Below are positions 1 through 9,300 of a stretch of 64,000 bases of DNA, piece by piece. Below the pieces are notes generated by a model, which was not told where the DNA came from, ran no database searches, and worked only from the letters and a program-made list of their open reading frames with translations. Origin of the DNA: Kitasatospora papulosa (GTDB taxonomy: Bacteria; Actinomycetota; Actinomycetes; Streptomycetales; Streptomycetaceae); NCBI RefSeq assembly GCF_000717245.1, contig NZ_JNYQ01000015.1, positions 89,643 to 153,642 on the forward strand, written 5' to 3'. The position numbers were made by a program, and so were the translations under genes. How positions within the stretch are numbered: position 1 is the stretch's first letter; each line of letters starts with the position of its first letter.

Positions 1-233
1 CCGGCGCCCGGACCGCTGCGCCCCGACAGCCGCCGGAAGGACACCTCGAGCAGCCCCGCCTCGACCAGTTTGTCCAGGTGGAAGGCGGCCAGCGAGCGGG
101 AGATACCGGCGGCCTCGGCCGCCGCGTCCCGTCCCACCTCGCCCGGTGATCCGCTCACGTGCCGGTACAGTCCGCGCCGCACCGGGTCGCCCAGCACGGC
201 CAGCGCCTCGAGGGCGGCATCCTCACTGCTCAC
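1..233 (-). CDS. Winged helix-turn-helix (ArsR-like) transcriptional regulator, partial
   Basis: This is the N-terminal part of a DNA-binding regulator whose 3' end lies left of the window. The GTG start at 233 gives a protein opening VSSEDAALEALAVLGDPVRR, followed by a helix-turn-helix stretch (AAEAAGISRSLAAFHLDKLVEAGLLEV in two pieces around residues 38-64) and a beta-wing SFRRLSGRSGPGA. The 'LGDPVRRxLY' opening and the 'SRSLAAFHLDKL' recognition helix are typical of small actinobacterial ArsR-like wHTH repressors. A possible -10 hexamer TAGAAT (reverse strand, 245-240) lies only six bases before the start, so the mRNA may be leaderless. The ligand is unknown. The next gene is divergent, so the shared 165-bp gap may be its target, but that is inference. 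Confidence 0.8.
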   Translation of the reverse strand, partial: MSSEDAALEALAVLGDPVRRGLYRHVSGSPGEVGRDAAAEAAGISRSLAAFHLDKLVEAGLLEVSFRRLSGRSGPGA

Positions 234-398
234 GGCGCGATTCTATGACCAACGAAGATTGACGCCGGCGGGAGCCGCCCGGCCGGGGCGTCCACCTCCC
301 CTCCTGACACTTCGGCGGGGGCCGAACCGCCGGACGGATAGCGTCCTGAAACGCGCCGCGGGAGATGCCCGGTCGGCGGAAACGGTGAGGGGCGGATC

Positions 399-1022
399 AT
401 GGTGCCGGTGGCGGGGAGAAGCCTGAAGCGGGAGATCGCGGAGCGCTACCGCGAGGTCAACGGCGACCATCCGATGACCGAGGCCGACGACGCCTATGTG
501 AGCGCGCAGTTCGTCGTGCTGGAGGAACTCTGCGCGATCCACGACCGCGGCGCCGAGGAGGTGCGCCGGCTGATGCTGGAGGGGTTCCTGCCGCTGCCGG
601 GTTACCTCAGGTCCGACGGCGCGGAGATGGTGCCGGCCGACCTCTTCGCCCTGGCCGACGAAGCCGGGGGTACGGACGGACTCGAGGCCTGGTTCACCGC
701 CCACTGGGCCGACCCGGTCGCCGGCGGGGTGGAGTGGAAGGCCTACCTCGGCGGACGGTACGTGTGCCTGCACTCGGTCACCCCGTCCACCATCCGGCGC
801 AAGGACGAACTGACGGCCGCCATCGCCGCCGCACCGGACGCGCGGGATGCCGGTTCGCCGCAGTGGTCGGCCCGGCTGCACCTGCTGATCGACGAACTCG
901 ACCGATTGGAGCCCGGGTTCACCGGATACGACCGCCTGCGCTTCGGCGGGCCCACGTCGCGGGACACCTGCATCGACGCGATGCGCGCACGCTTCCCGCG
1001 GCCGGCAGGCCTCGGATCCTGA
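399..1022 (+). CDS. DUF6058-family protein (natural-product-associated, function unknown)
   Basis: A 207-residue soluble protein with no signal peptide. Its layout resembles the DUF6058 family, often found beside actinobacterial natural-product genes: an N-terminal helical segment (REIAERYREVNGDHPMT, residues 11-27), a central PLPGYLRSDGAEMVP segment, then a WKAYLGGRYVCLHSVTPSTI core around residues 113-131. The start ATG at 399 is preceded by a GAGGGG ribosome site. No catalytic motif is recognisable. It sits 1.7 kb from the NRPS locus in the same direction but is separated from it by a convergent gene and a terminator, so a role in that pathway is only a possibility. Confidence 0.6.
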   Translation: MVPVAGRSLKREIAERYREVNGDHPMTEADDAYVSAQFVVLEELCAIHDRGAEEVRRLMLEGFLPLPGYLRSDGAEMVPADLFALADEAGGTDGLEAWFTAHWADPVAGGVEWKAYLGGRYVCLHSVTPSTIRRKDELTAAIAAAPDARDAGSPQWSARLHLLIDELDRLEPGFTGYDRLRFGGPTSRDTCIDAMRARFPRPAGLGS

Positions 1023-1034
1023 CGGCAGCGGTGT

Positions 1035-1059
1035 CCGGCCCGCCTCCCCGGCGGGCCGG
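1035..1059. terminator. Bidirectional hairpin terminator
   Basis: A perfect 10-bp stem CCGGCCCGCC / GGCGGGCCGG with a 5-nt loop lies in the 41-bp gap between two convergent genes. There is no T-run, as is common in Streptomyces terminators. Confidence 0.75.
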
Positions 1060-1063
1060 CCGC

Positions 1064-2164
1064 CTACTGGAAGCTCAGCCGGTGCGGATGGGACGGGTCG
1101 GCCGGGCAGGTGTGGACACGCATCAGCCCCCGGCCGAGATGGACACCGACCGGGTCATGGGCGCGTGGACCGCCGTCCCGGTCCTCGAGCGGCCGCCAAC
1201 TGCGTGAGGCGCCGCCGCCCTCCCACATGTCCACGGTGAGGAGCGGCGGCATGGGGGTGTCGCAGACCTCGCAGTCGACGCGGGCGGGGTCCGTCAGATG
1301 CCAGGAGGCGAAGCCTCCGACCTTCCAGCCGGGCGCGATCGACAGATCGCCCATGTAGGTGAAGGACTCCGGCTCGTCCTCCAGGGCGGCCGCCATGGCG
1401 GCCTCGTAGTCCTCGTACGTCGCGTAGCTCGCCGGGGGAGGGGCATCCTGCTCTTCCCCGCCCTCCTCGTCCCAGCCCTCGTCCGGCTCCTCGTCGTCGA
1501 GAAGCCCGCCCCTCCATGAGCAGATCTCCTCCTGGAGGCCCTCCTCCAGAAGGCCCAGGTACTCGTACTCCACGACCTGTTCGGGGTGCACGACGCACAT
1601 CGTCGGGACGCATTCGTCACGGCCGGCCACGCGGGGTTCGGGCTGCGGGTCCAGCACCGTCCCGACGTCGGCCGAGCGCCGCCACGTCAGCATCACGTCG
1701 ATCGTCGAGCCGGCCCCGTGGGCCTCGAACGGGCACCAGAGGACCTGGAGCAGGTCGTGGCCCTCCGGCCCGGTCAGATCAAGGATGTCCCGTGCGTACA
1801 ACTGCGCGACGGCAAGCATCGGCACAGGGGCGTCCTTGCCGAGGTCGGGGGCGTGGTTGCCCCGCCCGATGCCCCGCAGGACGCGGAGCTCCTCCTCCGT
1901 GAGGTCGCGCCCCTGTGCCTCCGCGTGGATCCGGCGCTTCAGCCGCACCTCGGACAGCAGGTGTCCCCTTCCCTTCGTGTGCGTGGCGGTGCACACCGGC
2001 CACGGCTCGTCGGCCGGCCACAGCAGGGGGCCGGCCACCGAACTCTCCCGCGCCGTGGGGGTGCCGGGCCGGGGGTGCAGGCGCGTGGCCGTACGCCGGT
2101 GAGCCGCCAGGGCGGGGAAGACCGCTCCGACGTCGAGTGGACGCGGCGGCGTGGTGCGGGTCAT
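1064..2164 (-). CDS. Conserved actinobacterial hypothetical protein
   Basis: A 366-residue protein beginning MTRTTPPRPLDVGAVFP, with a good GGAGG ribosome site just upstream of ATG 2164. It contains the segments VAGPLLWPADEPWPVC and VPMLAVAQLYARDI, followed by LLQVLWCPFEAH, which recall DUF1963/YwqG-type proteins. A strongly acidic low-complexity stretch (about residues 220-255, rich in Glu and Asp) separates this from a C-terminal part with DCEVCDTPMPPLL and HTCPADPSHPH. Those two Cys/His clusters could bind a metal. No signal peptide or membrane segment is visible. I do not recognise a function, and the neighbours do not suggest one. Confidence 0.75.
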   Translation of the reverse strand: MTRTTPPRPLDVGAVFPALAAHRRTATRLHPRPGTPTARESSVAGPLLWPADEPWPVCTATHTKGRGHLLSEVRLKRRIHAEAQGRDLTEEELRVLRGIGRGNHAPDLGKDAPVPMLAVAQLYARDILDLTGPEGHDLLQVLWCPFEAHGAGSTIDVMLTWRRSADVGTVLDPQPEPRVAGRDECVPTMCVVHPEQVVEYEYLGLLEEGLQEEICSWRGGLLDDEEPDEGWDEEGGEEQDAPPPASYATYEDYEAAMAAALEDEPESFTYMGDLSIAPGWKVGGFASWHLTDPARVDCEVCDTPMPPLLTVDMWEGGGASRSWRPLEDRDGGPRAHDPVGVHLGRGLMRVHTCPADPSHPHRLSFQ

Positions 2165-2770
2165 GGGAGAGACCTCCAGATCGGTGCGGCGGCGATGCTA
2201 CACACGGTCCCCTCGGCGGAGACGCCGCGTGCGGTGCCGGCCGTGACCCGGCCGGCGCCAGGTCGGCTCCTGTCCGGTTCGTCGGCCGCTCGGGGGGCGC
2301 GTACCCGGCGCATGGGGGCTCGGCAGGATCTTCGCTCGTAACGGGAGTACGCGGGCGCACTACGGGGCGCTATCCGAAAGTGGATGGTTCATATCAAGCG
2401 CTACCGGACTATAGGGACATCGGGCTGGCTGGATATTTCTGCTCACCGACTTTTGGCATATCCCCGGGGCCGATGCGCCCTCTGACGGCCGGGCGGGTGC
2501 GTTCAGGTAATCAGGCGAATACGCGCCGTTCGCAGCGCTGAGTCCTCTAATGTGATCGGCGTGAACGGGCGACATCGGATTAAGGGCGGATCGGTCAAGG
2601 ATCCGCCGGCGCGGACGGAGGCGTAACGTATCTCCGTTCCGATGGGACGAGATCTCGCCGCAGAGGTGTCGGGGGGCTCGACGGTGCGTCGCGGGAACGA
2701 CCGGAGCCATACGCCGAGCGCAGTGGACGAACAAGTCATGGAGAACGTGAGAACACGTGGGGGGACAGTC
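2165..2770. promoter_or_regulatory. 606-bp non-coding region upstream of the MbtH/NRPS locus
   Basis: No convincing gene is present. The middle (about 2370-2560) is clearly A+T-richer than its surroundings, as expected for promoters. It must contain the promoter of the leftward gene at 2164 and probably the promoter that drives the peptide locus. I could not identify a defined regulator box. Confidence 0.4.
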
Positions 2771-2989
2771 GTGACCAATCCTTTCGATGACGAGTCGGGG
2801 CGATTCGTGGCGCTCGTGAACGACGAGGGGCAGTACTCGTTGTGGCCCGCGCACATTGAGGTTCCGGGCGGCTGGCGCGCCGACGGTCCGGAAGGTTCGC
2901 GTCAGGAATGTCTCGATGTGATCGAGCGCGCCTGGACCGATATGCGGCCCGCCGGTCTGGTGCGGGCGTCGGGCGCCGACGCGGGATAG
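2771..2989 (+). CDS. MbtH-like protein, NRPS adenylation-domain partner
   Basis: A 72-residue MbtH-like protein, the small chaperone and activator that binds the N-terminal subdomain of NRPS adenylation domains. It has the family pattern: NPFDDESGRFVALVNDEGQYSLWP, then H-EVPGGW, a segment matching the usual 'S..ECLDYIE..W.D.RP' (here RQECLDVIERAWTDMRPAGL). The conserved Ser, Leu, Trp and Pro positions are present. The GTG at 2771 is chosen because the family starts with an NPF box, and GGGGGAC precedes it; an upstream in-frame extension has no family match. It lies 394 bp before the NRPS gene, in the same direction. One MbtH protein would serve all six A domains. Confidence 0.95.
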   Translation: MTNPFDDESGRFVALVNDEGQYSLWPAHIEVPGGWRADGPEGSRQECLDVIERAWTDMRPAGLVRASGADAG

Positions 2990-3042
2990 AGCAGCGGCAG
3001 GGCCGCCGGGTATCCCCAGGTGGGACTGTGTGCCGATACGCC

Positions 3043-3086
3043 AACCTGATCGATTTCGCTCTCGCTCGGGCGAATTCGATCAGGTT
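3043..3086. promoter_or_regulatory. 16-bp inverted repeat between the mbtH-like and NRPS genes
   Basis: Arms AACCTGATCGATTTCG (3043-3058) and CGAATTCGATCAGGTT (3071-3086) match at 15 of 16 positions around a 12-nt loop. The arms are much A+T-richer than local coding DNA, which fits an operator better than a GC-rich Streptomyces terminator, though either is possible. A further GATCAG follows at 3088-3093. Confidence 0.55.
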
Positions 3087-3265
3087 TGATCAGTCACGGT
3101 CACGCTTTACTCGACAGTGCTCACGCTGCCTTCATGTGGCGTTCATAAAACATCGATGGGCTGTGTGACGACGCCCTCGGTGGGCGAAGACGACGTGATA
3201 TCCCGTGGGCGGGTGAGCCCCTCGCCGCGGGATCCTGGCCGCGCCCCGGAGAAGAGGGTGTGGCG

Positions 3266-3304
3266 ATGTTCCTTCTCCGCTTGCGCCGGCTCCGGCGTCG
3301 ATGA
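3266..3304 (+). CDS. Possible 12-residue leader peptide upstream of the NRPS gene
   Basis: ATG at 3266 opens a 12-codon frame, MFLLRLRRLRRR, ending at TGA 3302-3304. A purine-rich GAAGAGGG site lies about 8 nt before the ATG. The peptide is almost only Leu and Arg, and hairpin DNA follows it, an arrangement used in translational attenuation. The frame is short and could be chance, so treat it as a candidate. Its stop lies 78 nt before the NRPS start. Confidence 0.35.
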   Translation: MFLLRLRRLRRR

Positions 3305-3319
3305 TCGGTGCACTGGCGC

Positions 3320-3337
3320 GGCCGGTTCGATCCGGCC
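3320..3337 (+). terminator. Short hairpin with pyrimidine tail (attenuator candidate)
   Basis: GGCCGG-TTCGAT-CCGGCC is followed at once by CTTCTT. It sits between the leader stop codon and the NRPS ribosome site. The stem is only 6 bp, so this is weak as a stand-alone terminator. Confidence 0.3.
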
Positions 3338-3382
3338 CTTCTTCACCGTCCCCGAAATCTCTCCCCAAAGGTGTGGACCGGC

Positions 3383-6300
3383 ATGCACGAAATCCGTTCG
3401 ATTCCGACCGGCGTGGTTCCCGATGAGCTTCTCGAACTGACCGCGGCACAGCAGGGCGTCTGGTACGGGCAACTCGTCGATCCGGGCAGTCCGAAATACA
3501 ACATCGGTGAATGCTTCCAGATCCACGGTGACCTCGACGAGGAATTGTTCGCCGCCGCTCTGGCCCGGGCCCTGGCGCTTTGCGACAGCCTCAACCTCGA
3601 GTTCGTCGTCCGGGGCGAGACGGTGCGTCAGCGCGTCGTGCACCGCCCCGCCGCCGACACCGGACGAATCCGTGCCGTCGATCTGTCCGCCACCGACGAC
3701 CCGGTCGCCGCGGCCGAGCGCTACATGGCCGACGACATGTCGACCGTCGACCGCCTCGACGCCCCGCGCCACCACTTCGCGCTGCTGCGTCTCGGCCCCC
3801 GGCTGCACTACTGGTACGTCCGCTTCCACCACATAGCCGTCGACGGCCTCGGCGGTGCCGTGTTCGGGCGCGCCGTGGCCGAGCTCTACGGGCGCGCCGC
3901 GCGCGGGGAGGACCTCGCTGAGGCGGAGCTGCCCGCCGCCGCACCCCTGCGCGACCTCGTCGCCGACGAAGCGGCGTACCTCGGCTCGGACCGCTACGAG
4001 GCCGACCGTGCCTACTGGACCGGCAGGTTCGCCGACCTGGCGGACGCCGCCGCGACCGACGCCGCGGGTGCGGATGCCGCAGGCGAGGCGCACGCGCGCG
4101 GCGGTACCGCCCTCGTACGCCGCCGCACCGACGCCCCCGCGCCCGCCGGATCCGAGGTCCGGATGCACACCGGCGAGACCCTGCCCGTGGCCGTGCTCGA
4201 CGCGCTGCGCGGTCTCGCGGCCGGCCACCGCACCAGCTGGACCGCGGCCCTCGTGGGAGCGGTCGCCGCCTACGTCGCCCGGGTCGGCGGGGCCCAGGAC
4301 GTGACCGTGGGGCTCGCCTCGAACGGCCGTCACGGCGGGCTCCGGCACATCGTCGGCATGACGTCCAACATCCTGCCGCTCCGGCTGCGCGTCACCGCCG
4401 ACATGACGGTCGGCGCCCTCGTGCGCGCCGCCGCCGACGAGATGCGCGGCGCCCTGCGCCACCGCCGCTTCTCCCGCGAACAGCTCGCCCGCGAGCTGAA
4501 CATGACGGACGGCGCGTCCCACCTCACCGACGTCGTCGTCAACATCATGGGCTACGACTACGACCTCGACTTCGCCGGCAGCCCCGCCCCCTCCCGTGTG
4601 CTGTCCATCGGCCCGGTCGGCGACGTCTCGCTCTTCGTCTCCGAACGGGGCGAGAGCCAGGGCCCGTTGATCGGATTCGACGCCAACGCGGAGCTGTACG
4701 ACCCCGAGGACGTACGGTTGCTCCAGCAGGCCGTCCTCTCCTTCCTCACGACCCTGGCCGAGGCGGACGCCGGAACGCTCCTGCGTGACCTGCCGTTCGT
4801 CGACGCGGCCGCCGCCGAGGCGCTGCTCGCCCAGGGACGCGGCGCGGCACTGCCGGCCGGGGGGACGGCTCCCGTGAGCCTGCCCGAGGCCTTCGGCGCG
4901 CAGGCACGGCTGACCCCGGACGCCCCGGCGGTCGTGGACGGCGCGGCCGCACTGACCTACCGGGAGCTGGCGGGGACCGCGGACGAACTCTCCACCCTCC
5001 TCGCCCACTCGGGCATCGGTGCCGAGGACGCCGTCGGTGTCCTCGTGGGCCGCTCCGCGGCGGTGGTGACCACCACGGTCGGTGTGGTCGGGGCGGGAGC
5101 CGCGTACGTACCCATGGACCCGGCCTGGCCCGCCGAACGGCTCGACCGGGTGGCGGGGGTCGCCGGCGTCCGCGCCCTGGTGGTCGACGAGGCCGCCGCC
5201 GCCCTGCCGTGGACCGAGCGTGCGGCCGCCACCCTGCCGGTGACCGTCGTCGACGCGCTCGGCCGCGTCGTCGGCCACGCCCCGCCTCCGGCCAGGACGC
5301 TGCCGCCGGTACTCCGTGGAGACCGGCTCGCCTACGTGATGTTCACCTCCGGCTCGACCGGCCTGCCGAAGGGGGTCGGCGTCACCCACGCCGACGTGCT
5401 CGCGCTGGCCGCCGACTCCGCGTGGTCGGACGGGGTGTGCGACGCGGTGCTGCTCCACTCGGCGTACGTCTTCGACGCCTCCACGTTCGAGATCTGGGCA
5501 CCGCTCCTGAACGGCGGCCGTGTGGTCGTCGCACCCGCCGGCGCCGTGGACGCGCCGGCCCTGGAGGACGCGGTGTCCCGGCTCGGGGTGACCGCCCTGT
5601 TCCTGACGACCGCCCTGTTCAACGTGGTGGCCGAGGCCGACCCCGCGGCGTTCGCCGGACTGCGACTGGTCGCCGCGGGGGGCGAGGCCGCCACCCCGGA
5701 CCTGATGCAGCAGGTGGCGGCGGCCGCACCCGGCACCCGCGTCCTCCATGTGTACGGGCCCACGGAGACCACGACGTTCGCCACCCGCCACGAGGTCGTC
5801 GCGGGCGTGCCGGGCGTGCCGCCCATCGGCCGGGCCCTGGACGGGATGCGCCTCCACGTGCTCGACGGCTCCCTCTCGATGGTGCCGCCCGGCGTGGTGG
5901 GGGAGCTGTACGTCGGCGGCCGGGGCGTCGCCCGCGGCTACCAGGGCCGCCCGGCGCTGACGGCCACCCGCTTCGTCGCCGACCCGTACGCCGCGGGCGG
6001 CGGCCGCATGTACCGGACGGGCGACCTCGTGCGCTGGACCGCGCGCGGTGACATCGAGTACGTCGGGCGCGCGGACGGCCAGGTCAAACTCCGCGGCTTC
6101 CGCATCGAGCCCGCCGAGATCGAGAACACGCTCCTCGCCGACCCGGACGTCCGCGCCGCGTGCGTCCTGGTACGTGAGGACATACCCGGCGACCGGAGTC
6201 TCGTCGCGTATCTCGCCACGGCCCCCGGCACCCGGCCGGACGAGGCGGCGCTGGCCCGCCGGGTGGGACGCACGCTGCCCGCGTACATGGTGCCGTCCGC

Positions 6301-9300
6301 GTTCGTCCTGCTCGACGCGCTGCCCCTCAACGCCAACGGCAAGGTCGACCGCCGCGCCCTGCCCGCACCCCGCGCCGCCACCGCCACGGGACGTGCGCCG
6401 CGCACCGCCTACGAGGAGGTCCTCGCCGGACTGTTCGCGGACGTCCTGGGGGTGGAGTCCGTCGGCATCGACGACAACTTCTTCTCCCTCGGCGGCCACT
6501 CCCTGCTCGCCACCCGTCTCACCGGCCGGGTCCGGGCCGCCCTGGGCGCCGAACTGGCCATGCGCACCCTCTTCGACCACCCCACCGTCGCCGCCCTCGC
6601 CTCCGCCCTCGACACCACCGCGACGGCCCGCCCGGCCCTCACCCCGCGGCGACGGCCCGAAGCGGTGCCGCTGTCCTACGCGCAGCAGCGCCTCTGGTTC
6701 CTCAACCGGGCCGAAGGGCCCGGTGACACCTACACCGTCCCGCTGGTCCTCGAACTCGAGGGCCCCCTGGACACGGACGCCCTGCGCGGTGCCCTGGCCG
6801 ACGTGGTCGCCCGGCACGAGAGCCTGCGCACCGTCTTCGCCGAACACGACGGGACGGCCCGCCAGGAGATCCTCGACGCGTCGGTCGCCGCCACGCTCGT
6901 CCCCCTCGTCACCGAGGACTGCCCGTCCGGAGTGGACGCCGACGTCTGGGCCGAGGAGACGGTGCGCCGCCTGTCCGCGGTGCCCTTCGACCTCAGCGGT
7001 GACGTCGGTGTCCGCGCCCACCTGCTACGTCCGGGCCCCGACCGCCACGTCCTGCTGCTCGTCCTCCACCACGTCGTCGCGGACGGCTGGTCCCTCGCCC
7101 CGCTCAGCCGGGACCTCGGCGCCGCCTACCGTGCCAGGAGCGCGGGCGCGGACACCCCGGAGTGGCCGGCCCTGCGGGTGCAGTACGCCGACTACGCCCT
7201 CTGGCAGCGCGACATGCTCGGCGCCGACGAGGATCCCGACAGCCTGGCCGCACGCCAACTCGCCTTCTGGCGGGAGGCGCTGCGCGGTGCCCCCGATCTG
7301 CTCGACCTGCCGCTCGACCGCCCCCGCCCGGCCGTCGCCGGCCACCGGGGCGACGCGGTCCCCTTCGACCTGCCCGCTCCCGCGCACGCCGCACTCACCC
7401 GGCTCGCCCGCACCGCCGGGTGCACCCCGTTCATGGTGCTGCAGGCGGCGCTCGCGGTCACGCTGCACGCCCACGGCGCGGGGACCGACATCCCGCTGGG
7501 AGCCGCGGTCGCCGGGCGCACCGACGAGGCACTCGACGATCTGGTCGGGTTCTTCGTGAACACCGTGGTCCTGAGGGCCGACCTGTCAGGGAACCCGACC
7601 TTCCGCGAACTCCTGCGAAGGGTCGCGGAGTTCGACATCGCCGCCTTCAGCAACGGAGACATCCCCTTCGAACGGGTCGTGGAGGCGCTCAACCCCGAAC
7701 GCTCCGGTGACCATCACCCGCTCTTCCAGACCATGCTCGTCCTGCAGAACCAGGACCGGGCGGAACTCGGTCTCCCCGGCATCACCGTCACCGACCGGTC
7801 CCGGCACACCGGGGTGAGCAAGTTCGACCTGACGTTCTCGCTCACCGAGCTCACCGACGACGGCATCCCTGACGAGCAGGGCTCCAAGCGCGAGGCAGCC
7901 GGCATCGGCGGCTACCTGGAGTACGACACCGACCTCTTCGACGCCGGAACCGCCCGCGCCCTCTGCGCCCGCCTCGCCCGCGTCCTCACCCTGGCGGTGG
8001 CCGACCCCGACCGCACGATCGGTGACCTCGACCCCCTCGCCCCCGGCGAGCGGGACCTCGTCCTGCGCCAAGGACGGGGAGCGGAGAGGCCGTTGCCCGT
8101 CCGGAGCGCGCCCGAGGCGGTCCGGGAATGGGCCGCGCGCACCCCCCACGCCGTCGCCGTGCGCGACGCGCACACGAGCCTCACCTACGCCGAGCTCGAC
8201 GCCCGAGCCGACGCCCTCGCCCACGCCCTGCGCGAACGGGGCGCGAGCCGCGAGGACCGGGTGGCCCTCGCCGCGCCCCCGTCCGTGGACACCGTCGTCG
8301 CCATGCTGGCCGTCCTGCGCTCCGGCGCCGCCTACCTGCCGGTCGACCCGCAGTATCCGCCCGCCCGCATCCGGCACATGCTCGACGACGCCCGCCCCGT
8401 CCTGCTGCTCACCACCGCGGACGTCCGGGCGTCCCTGCCCGACTGCGACGTACCGTGGCTCGCCCTCGACGACCCGGGTGCCGGGCTGCCCGGGGCGGCC
8501 GTGCCCGTCGCGCACACGCCCCACCCGGCGGACCCGGCGTACGTCATCTACACCTCGGGTTCGACCGGCCGCCCCAAGGGCGTGGTCGTGGCGCACTCCG
8601 CGCTGGCCAACCACATGGCCTGGATGACCGGGCACCTCGCGGTGACCCCCGAGGACCGGGTGCTCGCCCGCACCTCCACCAGCTTCGACGCCTCCGTGTG
8701 GGAGATCTGGCTCCCGCTGATGAACGGCGCCGAGGTGTGCGTCCTGCCGCAGGAGGCCAACCGGGAACCCGGCACCCTCGTCTCCTGGATGAACCGGTTC
8801 GGCGTCACCCTCGCCCAGTTCGTGCCCTCGCACCTGGCCCTCGTCCTCACCGAGGCCGCGCACGCCGCGCCCCCTCCCGGGCTGCGCGCCGTCCTGTGCG
8901 GCGGGGAGCCGCTGCCGCGCTCCCTCGCCGACGACGTCGCCGGTCTGTGGCGGGCCGAGGTCCACAACCTGTACGGGCCCACCGAGACGACCGTCGACGC
9001 GACCGCCCACCGTGCGGTTCCGCGGGGGGCCGACGGACACGAGGACACCCGCACGCCGTCCGAGAGCGTGCCGATCGGCCTTCCCGTCGACACCATGCGC
9101 GCCTACGTCCTCGACCCCCGGCTGCGGCCCGTGCCGCCCGGTGTCACCGGCGAGCTCTACCTGTCGGGTCCCAACCTGGCCCGTGGCTATCTGGACAGGC
9201 CCGGCACGACCGCCGCCCGGTTCGTCGCCGACCCCTTCGCCACCTCGGGCGCCCGCATGTACCGGACGGGCGACCTCGTACGGTGGAACCGGCACGGTCT

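Noticed and set aside
2360..2854. Reverse frame of 164 codons before the mbtH-like gene
   Set aside because: No motifs, overlaps the mbtH start region, and its codon usage does not fit the genome.
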